Shown here in pieces: positions 1-7,666 of a stretch of DNA of 38,950 nt. The translations under genes were made by a program, and so were the position numbers. The stretch covers positions 1 through 38,950 of the forward strand of contig JADZCY010000063.1 of NCBI GenBank assembly GCA_020851325.1, given 5' to 3'. Numbering within the stretch: the first letter of the stretch is position 1; the number at the start of each line of letters is the position of its first letter. The notes beneath the pieces are model-generated. The model did not search any database. It saw only the letters and a list, made by a program, of their open reading frames with translations, and was not told the origin of the DNA. The DNA comes from Acidobacteriota bacterium. GTDB lineage: Bacteria; Acidobacteriota; Vicinamibacteria; Vicinamibacterales; UBA2999.

Positions 1-36
1 GCCTCCCGCCTCCCGCCTCCCGCCTCCCGCCTCCCG
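1..36. repeat. GCCTCCC heptanucleotide array
   Basis: Five head-to-tail copies of the 7-mer GCCTCCC occupy the window edge just downstream of the YajQ stop codon. The complementary strand is a run of GGGAGGC units, so it has regularly spaced GGG tracts that could form a G-quadruplex. The same heptamer recurs near 24362 and 36058, always outside genes. The array may extend beyond the window. Confidence 0.85.
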
Positions 37-51
37 GTTCCCGTATCGGTC

Positions 52-552
52 CTACCGGTAGTTCCCGAACTGCAGCGCGATGCCGAAGTCCTTGGCCCGC
101 AGCACAGACATCGCGTTCTGCAGTTCGTCCTTTGACGACGAGGTGATGCGCAGCTGATCGCCTTGAATCGAGGCCTGCACCTTCTTCAGCTTCAGATCCT
201 TCAGGTGCTTGACGATCTCGCGCGCGGCGTCGGACGGGATGCCGACCTGCAGCGTGATCACCTGCTTGACGGTGCCGGCGGACGCCGGTTCGACGTCGCC
301 GCGCTTCAGGTTCTTCACCGGCACGTTGCGGCGCACCAGTCGCGACGTCAGGATCTCCCACAGCGCTTCGAGGCGGAACGCCTCTTCCGCGGTCAGCGTC
401 AGCGTCTTGTCCTTCTGATCGAGGTCGATGGCGGCCGTCGATCCCTTGAAGTCGTAGCGCTGCCCGAGTTCCTTGCGCGCCTGGTTGACGGCGTTGTCCA
501 CCTCCTGCATGTCGATGGTGGAGGTGACGTCGAACGAGAAGTTGTCGGCCAT
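52..552 (-). CDS. yajQ: YajQ family nucleotide/cyclic-di-GMP-binding protein
   Basis: This 166-residue protein matches the YajQ/UPF0234 family in length and throughout its sequence. Visible hallmarks are the N-terminal FDVTSTIDMQEVDNA segment, the ELGQRYDFKG motif, a central variable region, and the C-terminal KDFGIALQFGNYR ending. YajQ proteins are small soluble proteins with two tandem ferredoxin-like folds. Members in Xanthomonas and Pseudomonas bind cyclic-di-GMP and affect transcription; others bind tRNA or nucleotides. That role here is inherited from the family and is not shown by the sequence. The gene starts at an ATG at 552 and diverges from the receiver-domain gene at 639, with an 86-bp shared upstream region. 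The family call is secure; the ligand is not. Confidence 0.95.
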   Translation of the reverse strand: MADNFSFDVTSTIDMQEVDNAVNQARKELGQRYDFKGSTAAIDLDQKDKTLTLTAEEAFRLEALWEILTSRLVRRNVPVKNLKRGDVEPASAGTVKQVITLQVGIPSDAAREIVKHLKDLKLKKVQASIQGDQLRITSSSKDELQNAMSVLRAKDFGIALQFGNYR

Positions 553-599
553 CTCGCGATCCTAGCCCAACCCTCTGTCAGTGCATGGTGTGGCTGTGC

Positions 600-628
600 T
601 TGACGGCATCGGCGAAGGGGCATACCTT
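600..628 (+). promoter_or_regulatory. Candidate sigma-70 promoter for the receiver-domain gene
   Basis: TTGACG at 600-605 (five of six -35 consensus bases) is followed, after exactly 17 bp, by TACCTT at 623-628 (three of six -10 bases). Transcription would start near 635, about 4 nt before the ATG at 639, giving a nearly leaderless message. This favours the start at 639 over an upstream ATG at 585, which would lie in front of the promoter. The weak -10 keeps confidence low. Confidence 0.35.
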
Positions 629-638
629 GCACTTCCGG

Positions 639-1031
639 ATGGCTGCTGCGCTCGACGAGCCGTTGGTGCTGGTCGTCGACGACTACGACGATGCGCGCGA
701 GATGTATGCGGAGTCGCTGCTCGTCTATGGCTTCCGCGTCGCCGAAGCGGCCAACGGCCTGCAGGCCATCGAACTCGCCCGCAGCCTCACGCCCGATGTC
801 ATCCTGATGGACCTGTCGCTGCCGGGCATGGACGGCTGGGAAGCGACGCGCTTGCTCAAGGCTGACGCGCGAACGATGCACATTCCCGTCGTCGCGCTTA
901 CCGGGCACGCCCTTTCCAGCGCGCTCGACCGCGCCCGCGCCGCCGGTTGCGACCGCTTCGTCGTCAAACCCGCCCTCCCCGACACCGTCGTCGACGAAGT
1001 CCGCCAGGCGATATCGCGGAAAAGGTGCTGA
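639..1031 (+). CDS. Stand-alone receiver-domain response regulator
   Basis: The 130-residue protein is a single CheY-like receiver domain with no output domain. The acidic pair D14/D15, the phospho-acceptor D58 in the ILMDLSLPGMDG segment, T88 in VVALTG and the invariant lysine K110 in VVKP are all present, so it should be phosphorylatable. Such single-domain regulators act by protein-protein contact, for example in phosphorelays or with diguanylate cyclase partners. No kinase is adjacent, so its partner is unknown. An in-frame ATG at 585 would add 18 residues unlike a receiver domain, and a candidate promoter lies between, so 639 was chosen. The stop codon lies within the first unit of the downstream GGTGCTG repeat block. 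Confidence 0.85.
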   Translation: MAAALDEPLVLVVDDYDDAREMYAESLLVYGFRVAEAANGLQAIELARSLTPDVILMDLSLPGMDGWEATRLLKADARTMHIPVVALTGHALSSALDRARAAGCDRFVVKPALPDTVVDEVRQAISRKRC

Positions 1032-1234
1032 AGGGTGCTGACAGGTGCTGAACGGTGCCGAAGGGTGCTTGAAAGGTGCTGACAGGTGCTGAAAGGTGCT
1101 TGAAAGGTGCCGACGGGTGCTGACGGGTGCGCTGCTGTTTTTCGCGCCCCTGAGCACCCTTCAGCACCGTTCAGCACCCTTCAGCACCGCGCCTTTCAGC
1201 ACCTGTCAGCACCCTTCAGCACCTTTCCGCACCT
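1022..1234. repeat. Opposed GGTGCTG repeat block between convergent genes
   Basis: From 1022 to about 1130 there are about eleven imperfect units of roughly 10 bp built on GGTGCTGAMR. After a short linker containing a T-run, the reverse-complement motif (CAGCACC) repeats from about 1151 to 1234. The two halves form a long imperfect inverted repeat that could fold as a large hairpin or cruciform. It overlaps the stop of the receiver gene and supplies the last codons of the Nei gene. It sits where two genes converge, so it may act as a bidirectional terminator, but that is inference. Confidence 0.85.
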
Positions 1235-2054
1235 GACACTTCCCGCACCAGTACGTGCTGCGCGCGCCTTCGCCGCGTTTCCCCCAGGAGATCGCCGCAC
1301 CGCACTTGCGACACGGTTTGCCGGAGCGGCCGTAAACCCACAGCCGCTCATCTTCTGAACCACGCCCCGTCGTGCGCCGCATGCCGCGATAAGTGACGAT
1401 GCCGCTTTCGGCCGTGGCGCCGGTGTTGGCGCGCATCAGCGGCACGGCGACGTCGATGATCTGTTTCAGTTGCGCCGGCGTCAGCGTGTTTGCCGGTTGA
1501 TCCGGATGAATGCCGCAGAGGAACAGCACTTCCGACTTGAAGACGTTGCCGATGCCGGCGATCACACGCTGATCGAGCAACACTTCGCTGATCGGCCGCG
1601 GGCCGGCACCAGCAAGGCGCACGAGGGCATCGCGTTCCGAGAACGACGCGCTCAGCAGATCCGGGCCGAGCGTCGAGAGCGCACGCGTGCGCGGCAGGTC
1701 TCGTTCGTGCAGGAACTCCGCCGCCTGGACGTTGAACGCCACCGCCACCCACGCCGCCGTGTCGATACGCACGCGCATCGCGCTCGCCGGACGCTGCCAC
1801 CGTTCGCCGTGACGATACAGATGCCACGACCCGCTCATGCGCATGTGCGTGCGCAGCGCGAGCCCGCCGGAGAACCAGATCAGCAGGTGCTTGCCGATGG
1901 ATTCGCAGCGCTCGACGACGCGTCCGGTGATGGGCGTGTCGTCGTGGACGCGCGCCAGTGGCGCCAGCGCCGCCTCGAACCGCGTGACGACCTCGCCGGC
2001 GAGAGCGCGACGCAGCGCCGCGGCGGCGCGGAATATCGTGTCGCCTTCAGGCAA
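1206..2054 (-). CDS. nei: Fpg/Nei family DNA glycosylase (endonuclease VIII-like)
   Basis: This 282-residue base-excision-repair enzyme removes oxidised bases and nicks the strand by beta/delta elimination. The start is MPEGDTI, with catalytic Pro2 and Glu3. Lys55 lies in the GKHLL segment. The helix-two-turn-helix (about 162-175) contains IGNVFKSE. A C-terminal zinc finger has C248, C251, C270 and C273. The start codon is a TTG at 2054, forced by the requirement for proline at position 2. The gene overlaps the preceding DUF6498-like gene by 8 bp and is co-oriented with lhr. The lhr-nei pairing is also seen in mycobacteria, supporting a shared repair role. The last eight or so residues (VRKGAEGC) are encoded by the GGTGCTG repeat block and are probably a recent extension. 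Confidence 0.93.
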   Translation of the reverse strand: MPEGDTIFRAAAALRRALAGEVVTRFEAALAPLARVHDDTPITGRVVERCESIGKHLLIWFSGGLALRTHMRMSGSWHLYRHGERWQRPASAMRVRIDTAAWVAVAFNVQAAEFLHERDLPRTRALSTLGPDLLSASFSERDALVRLAGAGPRPISEVLLDQRVIAGIGNVFKSEVLFLCGIHPDQPANTLTPAQLKQIIDVAVPLMRANTGATAESGIVTYRGMRRTTGRGSEDERLWVYGRSGKPCRKCGAAISWGKRGEGARSTYWCGKCQVRKGAEGC

Positions 2055-2775
2055 CCGGCATCACCTCCTCGTCGCGGGCGCGACTCTCGGCTTCCTTCTT
2101 CGTCGTGCGCTTCCAGTAGTCGGCGAACGATTCGTTCTTCGGACCGCGCGCCTTCGGATCCTTGCCGATGCGTTCCATCGTCCTTGCGAGCCACGCCGGC
2201 GGCTCCTGCGGCTTCCACTGCGGCAGGATGCTGCCGAAGTCGATCAGCGCCTTGAGGACGATGAAGACGGAGAAGAACCACCAGGGTTGTCCCATCGACG
2301 CGAACGCGAACATGCCGAACAGAATCGAGATGTGCACCATCACGACCCTGCCGAGCAGCCAGTCGGAGCGCGCGCGCATTTCGGCAAACGGCCAGCGTCC
2401 GATGGTCCAGGCATCGAAGGCCAGCGACGCGAACTGCGTCGCGCCCATCCACTGCAGGCCGGTGATGACGTCCTGCCGGTCGACGGTGCCGGGGACCAGC
2501 GAGCCAAGAATCATCGCCAGGAAGAGCCCGTGCACCAGCGTGAACACGAGCGTCGTCAGCAGGAAGTTGCGCAGGTAGCCGTTGGCGTGGCCGCGCGTCC
2601 GCGTGGCGCGCCAGTGCATGGCGATGCGACTGGCGATGAACAGCGACGCGATGAGATTCTCGAACCAGAACAACACCAGGGTGGTGCCGGGCGTCCAGGC
2701 GCCAAGAAACCACCCGGAGGCGGGCACGGCGTTTTGTCCACCAGCCAGCAGGAATCGCGACAGGCCCCGCTTCAT
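2047..2775 (-). CDS. DUF6498-like integral membrane protein
   Basis: The 242-residue protein has several hydrophobic segments. One contains the sequence LVLFWFENLIAS (about 34-45), which is typical of DUF6498 proteins. Others include the VFTLVHGLFLAMI segment, a HISILFGMFAF segment and an SVFIVLKALIDFG segment. The C-terminus is highly charged and probably cytosolic. The start was placed at ATG 2775 because it overlaps the lhr stop by 4 bp (ATGA) and because the upstream continuation of this frame is arginine-rich and antisense in character. No biochemical function is known for the family. Its position between a repair helicase and a repair glycosylase is suggestive only of co-transcription. 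Confidence 0.75.
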   Translation of the reverse strand: MKRGLSRFLLAGGQNAVPASGWFLGAWTPGTTLVLFWFENLIASLFIASRIAMHWRATRTRGHANGYLRNFLLTTLVFTLVHGLFLAMILGSLVPGTVDRQDVITGLQWMGATQFASLAFDAWTIGRWPFAEMRARSDWLLGRVVMVHISILFGMFAFASMGQPWWFFSVFIVLKALIDFGSILPQWKPQEPPAWLARTMERIGKDPKARGPKNESFADYWKRTTKKEAESRARDEEVMPVA

Positions 2776-5700
2776 GTGTCTCTCCGTGGCACGCGCAAGA
2801 GCAGTCCGCCGCTGGCCGGTTGAAAGCCAGCCTCCACCAGATAGTTGCCGAGCGGCGTCGCCGTGGCCGGCTCGCCGTTGATCTCGGCCAGCAGCCAGCC
2901 GCGACGTTCGTCGGGCGCATCGTAGGCCAGTCGCGTCAGTTCGCGGCCGACGGCGCGGCCGACGCGCGATCGATCCGGTTCGTCGGCGGGCAGCGCCAGC
3001 AGCAGCTGACGATCGCCGCGCGCAATCCACGCCGCCGCCATGCCGTCCACGAGCATCACGCGGGCGCCGGCGCCGCGGGCCGCGCGTCCGCCGCCGGGCC
3101 ACTCGGGCCACGGCACCAGCGCGCCGTACGGATTGGCGGGGTCGGTCGCGGCCAGTGTGGCCACCTGCACCTCGTCGCGCACGTCGCGTTCGGCGCGTAG
3201 CAGATCCACCGCGCCTGGTTGCGCGAACTGTGCCGCCCCGAGGCCGGCGATGAAGTAGCCACGCCGCACGCGGCCGGTGTCTTCCAGACGCCGCAGCACG
3301 GGGTAGATGGCGCTGAAGCCGCCGCTCACCGGTTCCACGCTCGTCACGTCGCGTGTCACGATGCCGTGGCGGGCCAGCAACTGTTCGGCCGTGGCCTTGG
3401 CCCAGGCGGTGAGTGTGGCGCGCTTGTCCACGGCAATCGCCGACCAGCGTCCCTCGGCCGAGGGCGGCACCAGCCGCCGCGAGCGGAATGACGCGCCGCG
3501 CGAGCCACGACGCGTGCGCTCGGGCGCCGCCGCGTAGGCGCGCAGCGGATGCAGTGTGTCGTTGGTGATGAGGCCCCTCCACACCAGTGACCACAGCGCG
3601 TCCACCGTTTCAGCCGGAAAGCCGCCGCCCGCGGCTTCGTGAATCGGACCGAAGAACGACGCGCCGGTGCGGATCAGGAACGCGAGCACGAGCGCCTCAC
3701 GCCCGACCAGTGCTTGATCGCCGCTGGACGCCGGCAGCAGCGCGTGCAGATGATCCGTCAGATACAGCGCGATGCGGCCGTCCTTGTCGCCGAGCGGTTC
3801 GACGCCGGTCCATGTCACCTCACCGGCGGACACCAGCGTGTCGAGCAGCGCCGGCGTGTAGCCGTCGATGCGTGCCGGCAGTACGTGACGTTCGAGCACC
3901 GACGCCACGAGCGGCGCGCCCTGCAACTGCTCCACGACATCGAGCAGCGCGTCCAGCCCGCGGCGTTTGCGGACCACATTGTGCCAGCCGACAAGGAAGC
4001 GGCCGAGCACCGCCGGCTCCACCGGCTCCACTTCGTGTCGCAGCCGCGCCAGCGATCGCCGCCGCAGGCCGCGCAGGATCTCGGCTTCACACCACTCGCG
4101 CCCGTGCCCGCCGGGACGGAACTCGCCTTCGACGACGCGGCCGGTTTGCGCGAGGCGTTGCAGCGTCGCCAGCACGACGCCGGGGCCGAGCCCGAAGCGC
4201 GCGGCGACATCCGCCGGCGTGAATGGCCCGTGCGTGCGCGCGTAACGCCGCACGAGATCCGCGACGGCGTCTTCGCTTGGCTCGAGCAGCGCGTCGGGGA
4301 GCCCTGGCGGCAGCGGCGTGCCGAGCGCGTCGCGATACCGCGCCGCGTCCTCGACGGCGATCGCGCGCTCTTCCCCGGCCAGCCGCACCAGCAGCACGCG
4401 TCGCGCCGCGACCAGCGCCCGCAGTGCCGGCGCGGCCACACCAGCTTCGCTGCGCGCCTCGAGCTCGTCGATCGACAGGTCGCCAAGGCGCAGCAGCAGG
4501 TCGTGCACGGCGTCCGCCGATCGCGCGTGGAACTTCGGCGTCAGGCACTGCGCGTCGTGTTCGATGGCGGTCAGCGCCTGCGCGTCGATCAAGTCGCGGA
4601 GTTCACCTTCGCCGATCAATTCACGCAGTTGCGACTGGTCGACCGCCAGTGCCTGCGCGCGCCGTTCGGCCAGCGGCGCGTCGCCGTCATACAGGTAGTT
4701 GGCGACGTAGCCGAACATCAGCGACGCCGCAAACGGCGACGGCGTCCGCGCGTCCACCGACGACACGCGAATGCGGCGGCTGCGCACATCGCGGAGCACT
4801 TCGATCAGGGCCGGCACATCGAAGATGTCGCGCAGACACTCGCGATAGGTTTCCAACACGATCGGGAACGACCCGAAGCGCGAGGCCACGGCCAGCAGAT
4901 CCGCGGCGCGCTTGCGCTGCTGCCAGAGCGGCGCACGTGCACCCGGGCGTCGCCTCGGCAGCAGCAGGGCGCGACCCGCCGCTTCGCGAAACCGCGCCGC
5001 GAACATCGCCGTCGATCCCAACTGCCGCACCACGAGCCGCTCCACATCGTCCGGGTCCGGCAGAAACAGATCCGTCTCCGGCGGGCGTTCGCCTTCCGGC
5101 ACGCGGACGACGAAGCCGTCGTCGCTCCACATCACTTCGGCATCGAGACCGCGTTCGTCGCGGAGCATCACGGTGGCGGCCATCGCCCACGGCGCGTGCA
5201 CGCGGCTGCCGAACGGCGTCAGCACCGAGATGCGCCAGTCGCCGAGTTCATCCGTCGTCCGCTCGACGAGCACCGTGCGATCGTCCGGCACGGTTTCGAC
5301 GGCGGCGTGCTGATCGTCGAGATACTGCAGGAGGTTGTCGGCCGCTTGTGGCGCCAGGCCGTGATCGCTTTCCAGGCGCGCCCGCGCGTCGGCCGGCGTG
5401 ACGCGACGCAGATCGCGGACCAGCGCGCCAATGGCGCGCCCGAGTTCGATCGGCCGTCCCGGGCCTTCGCCTTTCCAGAATGGCATCTTGCCGGGTTCGC
5501 CTGGAGCGGGTGAGACGAGCACGCGGTCGTGCGTGATCTGATCGATGCGCCAAGACGAGGCGCCGAGCAGGAACGTTTCGCCGGCGCGCGCCTCGAACAC
5601 CATCTCTTCGTCGAGTTCGCCGACGCGCGCCTGATCGCGATCCGCGCCCGAGAGGAACACGCCGAACAGACCGCGATCGGGAATCGTCCCCGCGTTGGCG

Positions 5701-7361
5701 ATGGCGACGCGCTTGGCGCCCTGCCGTGCGGTGATCGTGCCGTTGACGCGGTCCCACGTCACACGCGGGCGCAACTCCGCGAACTCGTCGGAGGGATAGC
5801 GTCCCGACAGCATGTCGAGCACGCCGTCGAAGGCGCGGCGGCCGAGCGTCGCAAACGGCGCCGCCTGGCGCACGCGCGCGTAGAGATCGTCCACGGGCCA
5901 CGCGTCCATCGACGCCATCGCCACGATCTGCTGCGCCAGCACGTCCAGCGGGTTGCGCGGGTAGCGCGACGGCTCGACCTGGCCTTTGGTCATCGCGCCG
6001 GTGACGGCGGCGCAGGCCAGCAGGTCGCCGCGGAACTTCGGGAAGATGATGCCGGCGCTCACCTCGTTCACCTGGTGCCCGGAACGGCCGATGCGCTGCA
6101 GGCCACTCGCCACTGATGGCGGCGCCTCGATCTGGACGACGAGATCGATGGCGCCCATGTCGATGCCGAGTTCGAGCGACGAAGTGGCGACGAGTCCGCG
6201 CAGGCGCCCGGCCTTCAGCAGATCCTCGATCTCGGTGCGCTGCGCTCGCGCCAGTGACCCATGGTGCGCGCGCACGAGCGACTCGCCGGCGAGTTCGTTG
6301 AGCGCCGCGGCGAGACGTTCCGCGAGTCGACGGCTGTTGACGAAGATGAGCGTCGAGCGATGCGCCTGGATCAGTTCCAGCAGCCGCGGATGGATGGCGC
6401 TCCAGATCGTCTGCGCCACCGGGCCTTGCGCCGCCGGACCGCTCGGCTGCTCGACCGGCTTGCCGACCATCGACATGTCGGCCATCGGCACATCGACGCT
6501 GATCTCGAGCCGCTTCGGTTCGCGGGCATCGACGATGGTGACGTCGCGTGGTGCGGCGGGTGGCTCGGTGCCGAACTCGGCGTGCACGTCCTGTTCTGCG
6601 GCCTCCGCGCGTTCGGCGCGTCCGGCCCGCTTCGCGCTGCTGGCGCGCGCTGTTCGCGCACGCGTCTGACGACGGCCGGGCTGCGTGCCGCCGAGATAGC
6701 GCGCCACTTCATCCAGGTTGCGCTGTGTCGCCGACAGACCGATGCGCTGGAACGATCGCCCCTGCAGGGCTTCGAGACGTTCGAGCGACAGCGCGAGGTG
6801 CGCACCGCGCTTGGTGGAGACGAGCGCGTGGATCTCGTCGATGATCACCGTCTCGACCGAACGCAGGCGATCGCGCGCGTTGGAGGTGAGCAGCAGGAAC
6901 AGCGACTCGGGCGTCGTGATCAGGATGTCGGCCGGCTCGCGGCCGAAGCGCGCGCGTTCGGCGGCCGGGGTATCACCGGTGCGGATGCTGACGAGCGGCG
7001 TGTGAAACGCATCGCCGCGCGCGTTGGCGACATTGGCGATCCCGGCGAGCGGCGCGCGCAGGTTGCGCTCGACGTCCACGGCCAGTGCCTTGAGCGGCGA
7101 GATGTAGAGCACGCGGCAGCGCTCCGGGCGCGGCGGCGGCTCGGTGAACATCAGGCGGTCGAGGCAGGCGAGAAACGCGGTGAGTGTCTTGCCGGTGCCG
7201 GTCGGCGCGAGGATCAGCGTCGATTCGCCGCGCGCGATCGGCGGCCAGCCGTCACGTTGCGGCCGCGTGGGCGCCGCGAACGCACCATCGAACCAGGCCT
7301 GCACCGCGGGATGAAAGAGGGAGGTGCGTACGCGGCCCGGCATCGCCGTATAATGATCCAT
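2772..7361 (-). CDS. lhr: Lhr-type large ATP-dependent DNA helicase
   Basis: At 1529 residues this matches the length of full Lhr proteins. They are superfamily 2 3'-to-5' helicases with two RecA domains, a winged helix, an Lhr-specific domain and a long C-terminal extension. Walker A APTGTGKT lies at 52-59, the DEIH box at 175-178 and the SAT motif at 210-212. The second RecA domain carries FVNSRR, HHGSL, SSLELGIDMG and QRIGRSGHQ. An unusual Ala/Arg-rich, low-complexity stretch (about 227-272) separates the two RecA domains. The protein probably acts in DNA repair together with the downstream nei. The ATG at 7361 was chosen; an in-frame ATG at 7343 is possible. Either start leaves almost no leader before the divergent gene at 7364. 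Confidence 0.95.
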   Translation of the reverse strand: MDHYTAMPGRVRTSLFHPAVQAWFDGAFAAPTRPQRDGWPPIARGESTLILAPTGTGKTLTAFLACLDRLMFTEPPPRPERCRVLYISPLKALAVDVERNLRAPLAGIANVANARGDAFHTPLVSIRTGDTPAAERARFGREPADILITTPESLFLLLTSNARDRLRSVETVIIDEIHALVSTKRGAHLALSLERLEALQGRSFQRIGLSATQRNLDEVARYLGGTQPGRRQTRARTARASSAKRAGRAERAEAAEQDVHAEFGTEPPAAPRDVTIVDAREPKRLEISVDVPMADMSMVGKPVEQPSGPAAQGPVAQTIWSAIHPRLLELIQAHRSTLIFVNSRRLAERLAAALNELAGESLVRAHHGSLARAQRTEIEDLLKAGRLRGLVATSSLELGIDMGAIDLVVQIEAPPSVASGLQRIGRSGHQVNEVSAGIIFPKFRGDLLACAAVTGAMTKGQVEPSRYPRNPLDVLAQQIVAMASMDAWPVDDLYARVRQAAPFATLGRRAFDGVLDMLSGRYPSDEFAELRPRVTWDRVNGTITARQGAKRVAIANAGTIPDRGLFGVFLSGADRDQARVGELDEEMVFEARAGETFLLGASSWRIDQITHDRVLVSPAPGEPGKMPFWKGEGPGRPIELGRAIGALVRDLRRVTPADARARLESDHGLAPQAADNLLQYLDDQHAAVETVPDDRTVLVERTTDELGDWRISVLTPFGSRVHAPWAMAATVMLRDERGLDAEVMWSDDGFVVRVPEGERPPETDLFLPDPDDVERLVVRQLGSTAMFAARFREAAGRALLLPRRRPGARAPLWQQRKRAADLLAVASRFGSFPIVLETYRECLRDIFDVPALIEVLRDVRSRRIRVSSVDARTPSPFAASLMFGYVANYLYDGDAPLAERRAQALAVDQSQLRELIGEGELRDLIDAQALTAIEHDAQCLTPKFHARSADAVHDLLLRLGDLSIDELEARSEAGVAAPALRALVAARRVLLVRLAGEERAIAVEDAARYRDALGTPLPPGLPDALLEPSEDAVADLVRRYARTHGPFTPADVAARFGLGPGVVLATLQRLAQTGRVVEGEFRPGGHGREWCEAEILRGLRRRSLARLRHEVEPVEPAVLGRFLVGWHNVVRKRRGLDALLDVVEQLQGAPLVASVLERHVLPARIDGYTPALLDTLVSAGEVTWTGVEPLGDKDGRIALYLTDHLHALLPASSGDQALVGREALVLAFLIRTGASFFGPIHEAAGGGFPAETVDALWSLVWRGLITNDTLHPLRAYAAAPERTRRGSRGASFRSRRLVPPSAEGRWSAIAVDKRATLTAWAKATAEQLLARHGIVTRDVTSVEPVSGGFSAIYPVLRRLEDTGRVRRGYFIAGLGAAQFAQPGAVDLLRAERDVRDEVQVATLAATDPANPYGALVPWPEWPGGGRAARGAGARVMLVDGMAAAWIARGDRQLLLALPADEPDRSRVGRAVGRELTRLAYDAPDERRGWLLAEINGEPATATPLGNYLVEAGFQPASGGLLLRVPRRDT
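7349..7354 (+). promoter_or_regulatory. Perfect TATAAT -10 box ahead of the small coiled-coil gene
   Basis: TATAAT lies 9 bp before the ATG at 7364, so transcription would begin within a few bases of that codon. It falls inside the first codons of lhr on the other strand. No convincing -35 sequence is seen at the expected distance, and the context upstream is GC-rich. Confidence 0.35.
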
Positions 7362-7363
7362 TC

Positions 7364-7621
7364 ATGGGTGACGCTGCTGAAGGACTGATTGACGCTGACG
7401 CGCGCTTGCAGGAGCGCATGGAAGAACTCGAGGAAAGCCGCAAGGCGGCGCGCGACCGCCGGCCGCGCGTGGATCCGGAAAAGGCCCGGGCGCTCGAATC
7501 GCTGCGGTTGGCAAAGACCGAACTGCAGCGCCAGTTCGAAGCCACCGCGCATCCCGCCCGCCGCGATCAGATCGCGCAGGCGGTGGCCGAGATCGATCGC
7601 CGCCTCGCCTCGATGAACTGA
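7364..7621 (+). CDS. Small charged coiled-coil protein of unknown function
   Basis: The 85-residue product is rich in Glu, Arg, Ala and Leu and has no hydrophobic segment. Residues about 12-32 and 40-83 have heptad-like spacing (ERMEELEES, ALESLRLAKTELQRQFEA), suggesting two helices forming a coiled coil. I do not recognise a family. Coding potential is supported by the perfect -10 box just upstream, the sensible composition and the lack of any competing gene on the opposite strand. The ATG at 7364 stands 2 bp from the lhr start codon on the other strand, so the two genes necessarily place their promoters inside one another. Longer in-frame upstream reading would run antisense through lhr and is not credible. 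Confidence 0.65.
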   Translation: MGDAAEGLIDADARLQERMEELEESRKAARDRRPRVDPEKARALESLRLAKTELQRQFEATAHPARRDQIAQAVAEIDRRLASMN

Positions 7622-7666
7622 CGGGGGCTGGCGGACGGGAGGGCTGGGGGTCTGGAAGGCCGGAGG
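7622..7666 (+). other. G-rich convergent intergenic segment
   Basis: These 45 bp between two convergent genes contain GGGGG, GGG, GGG and GGGGG runs on the plus strand within about 30 bp, a pattern able to form a G-quadruplex. There is no clear hairpin plus T-tract. It may help termination; no gene is seen. Confidence 0.4.

Noticed and set aside
585-638. Upstream start for the receiver-domain protein
   Set aside because: The added 18 residues are not part of the fold, and a candidate promoter at 600-628 lies downstream of that ATG.
1107-1358. Open frames through the GGTGCTG repeat block
   Set aside because: They encode only repeats such as FSTLQHLSAPF and arise from the repeat composition.
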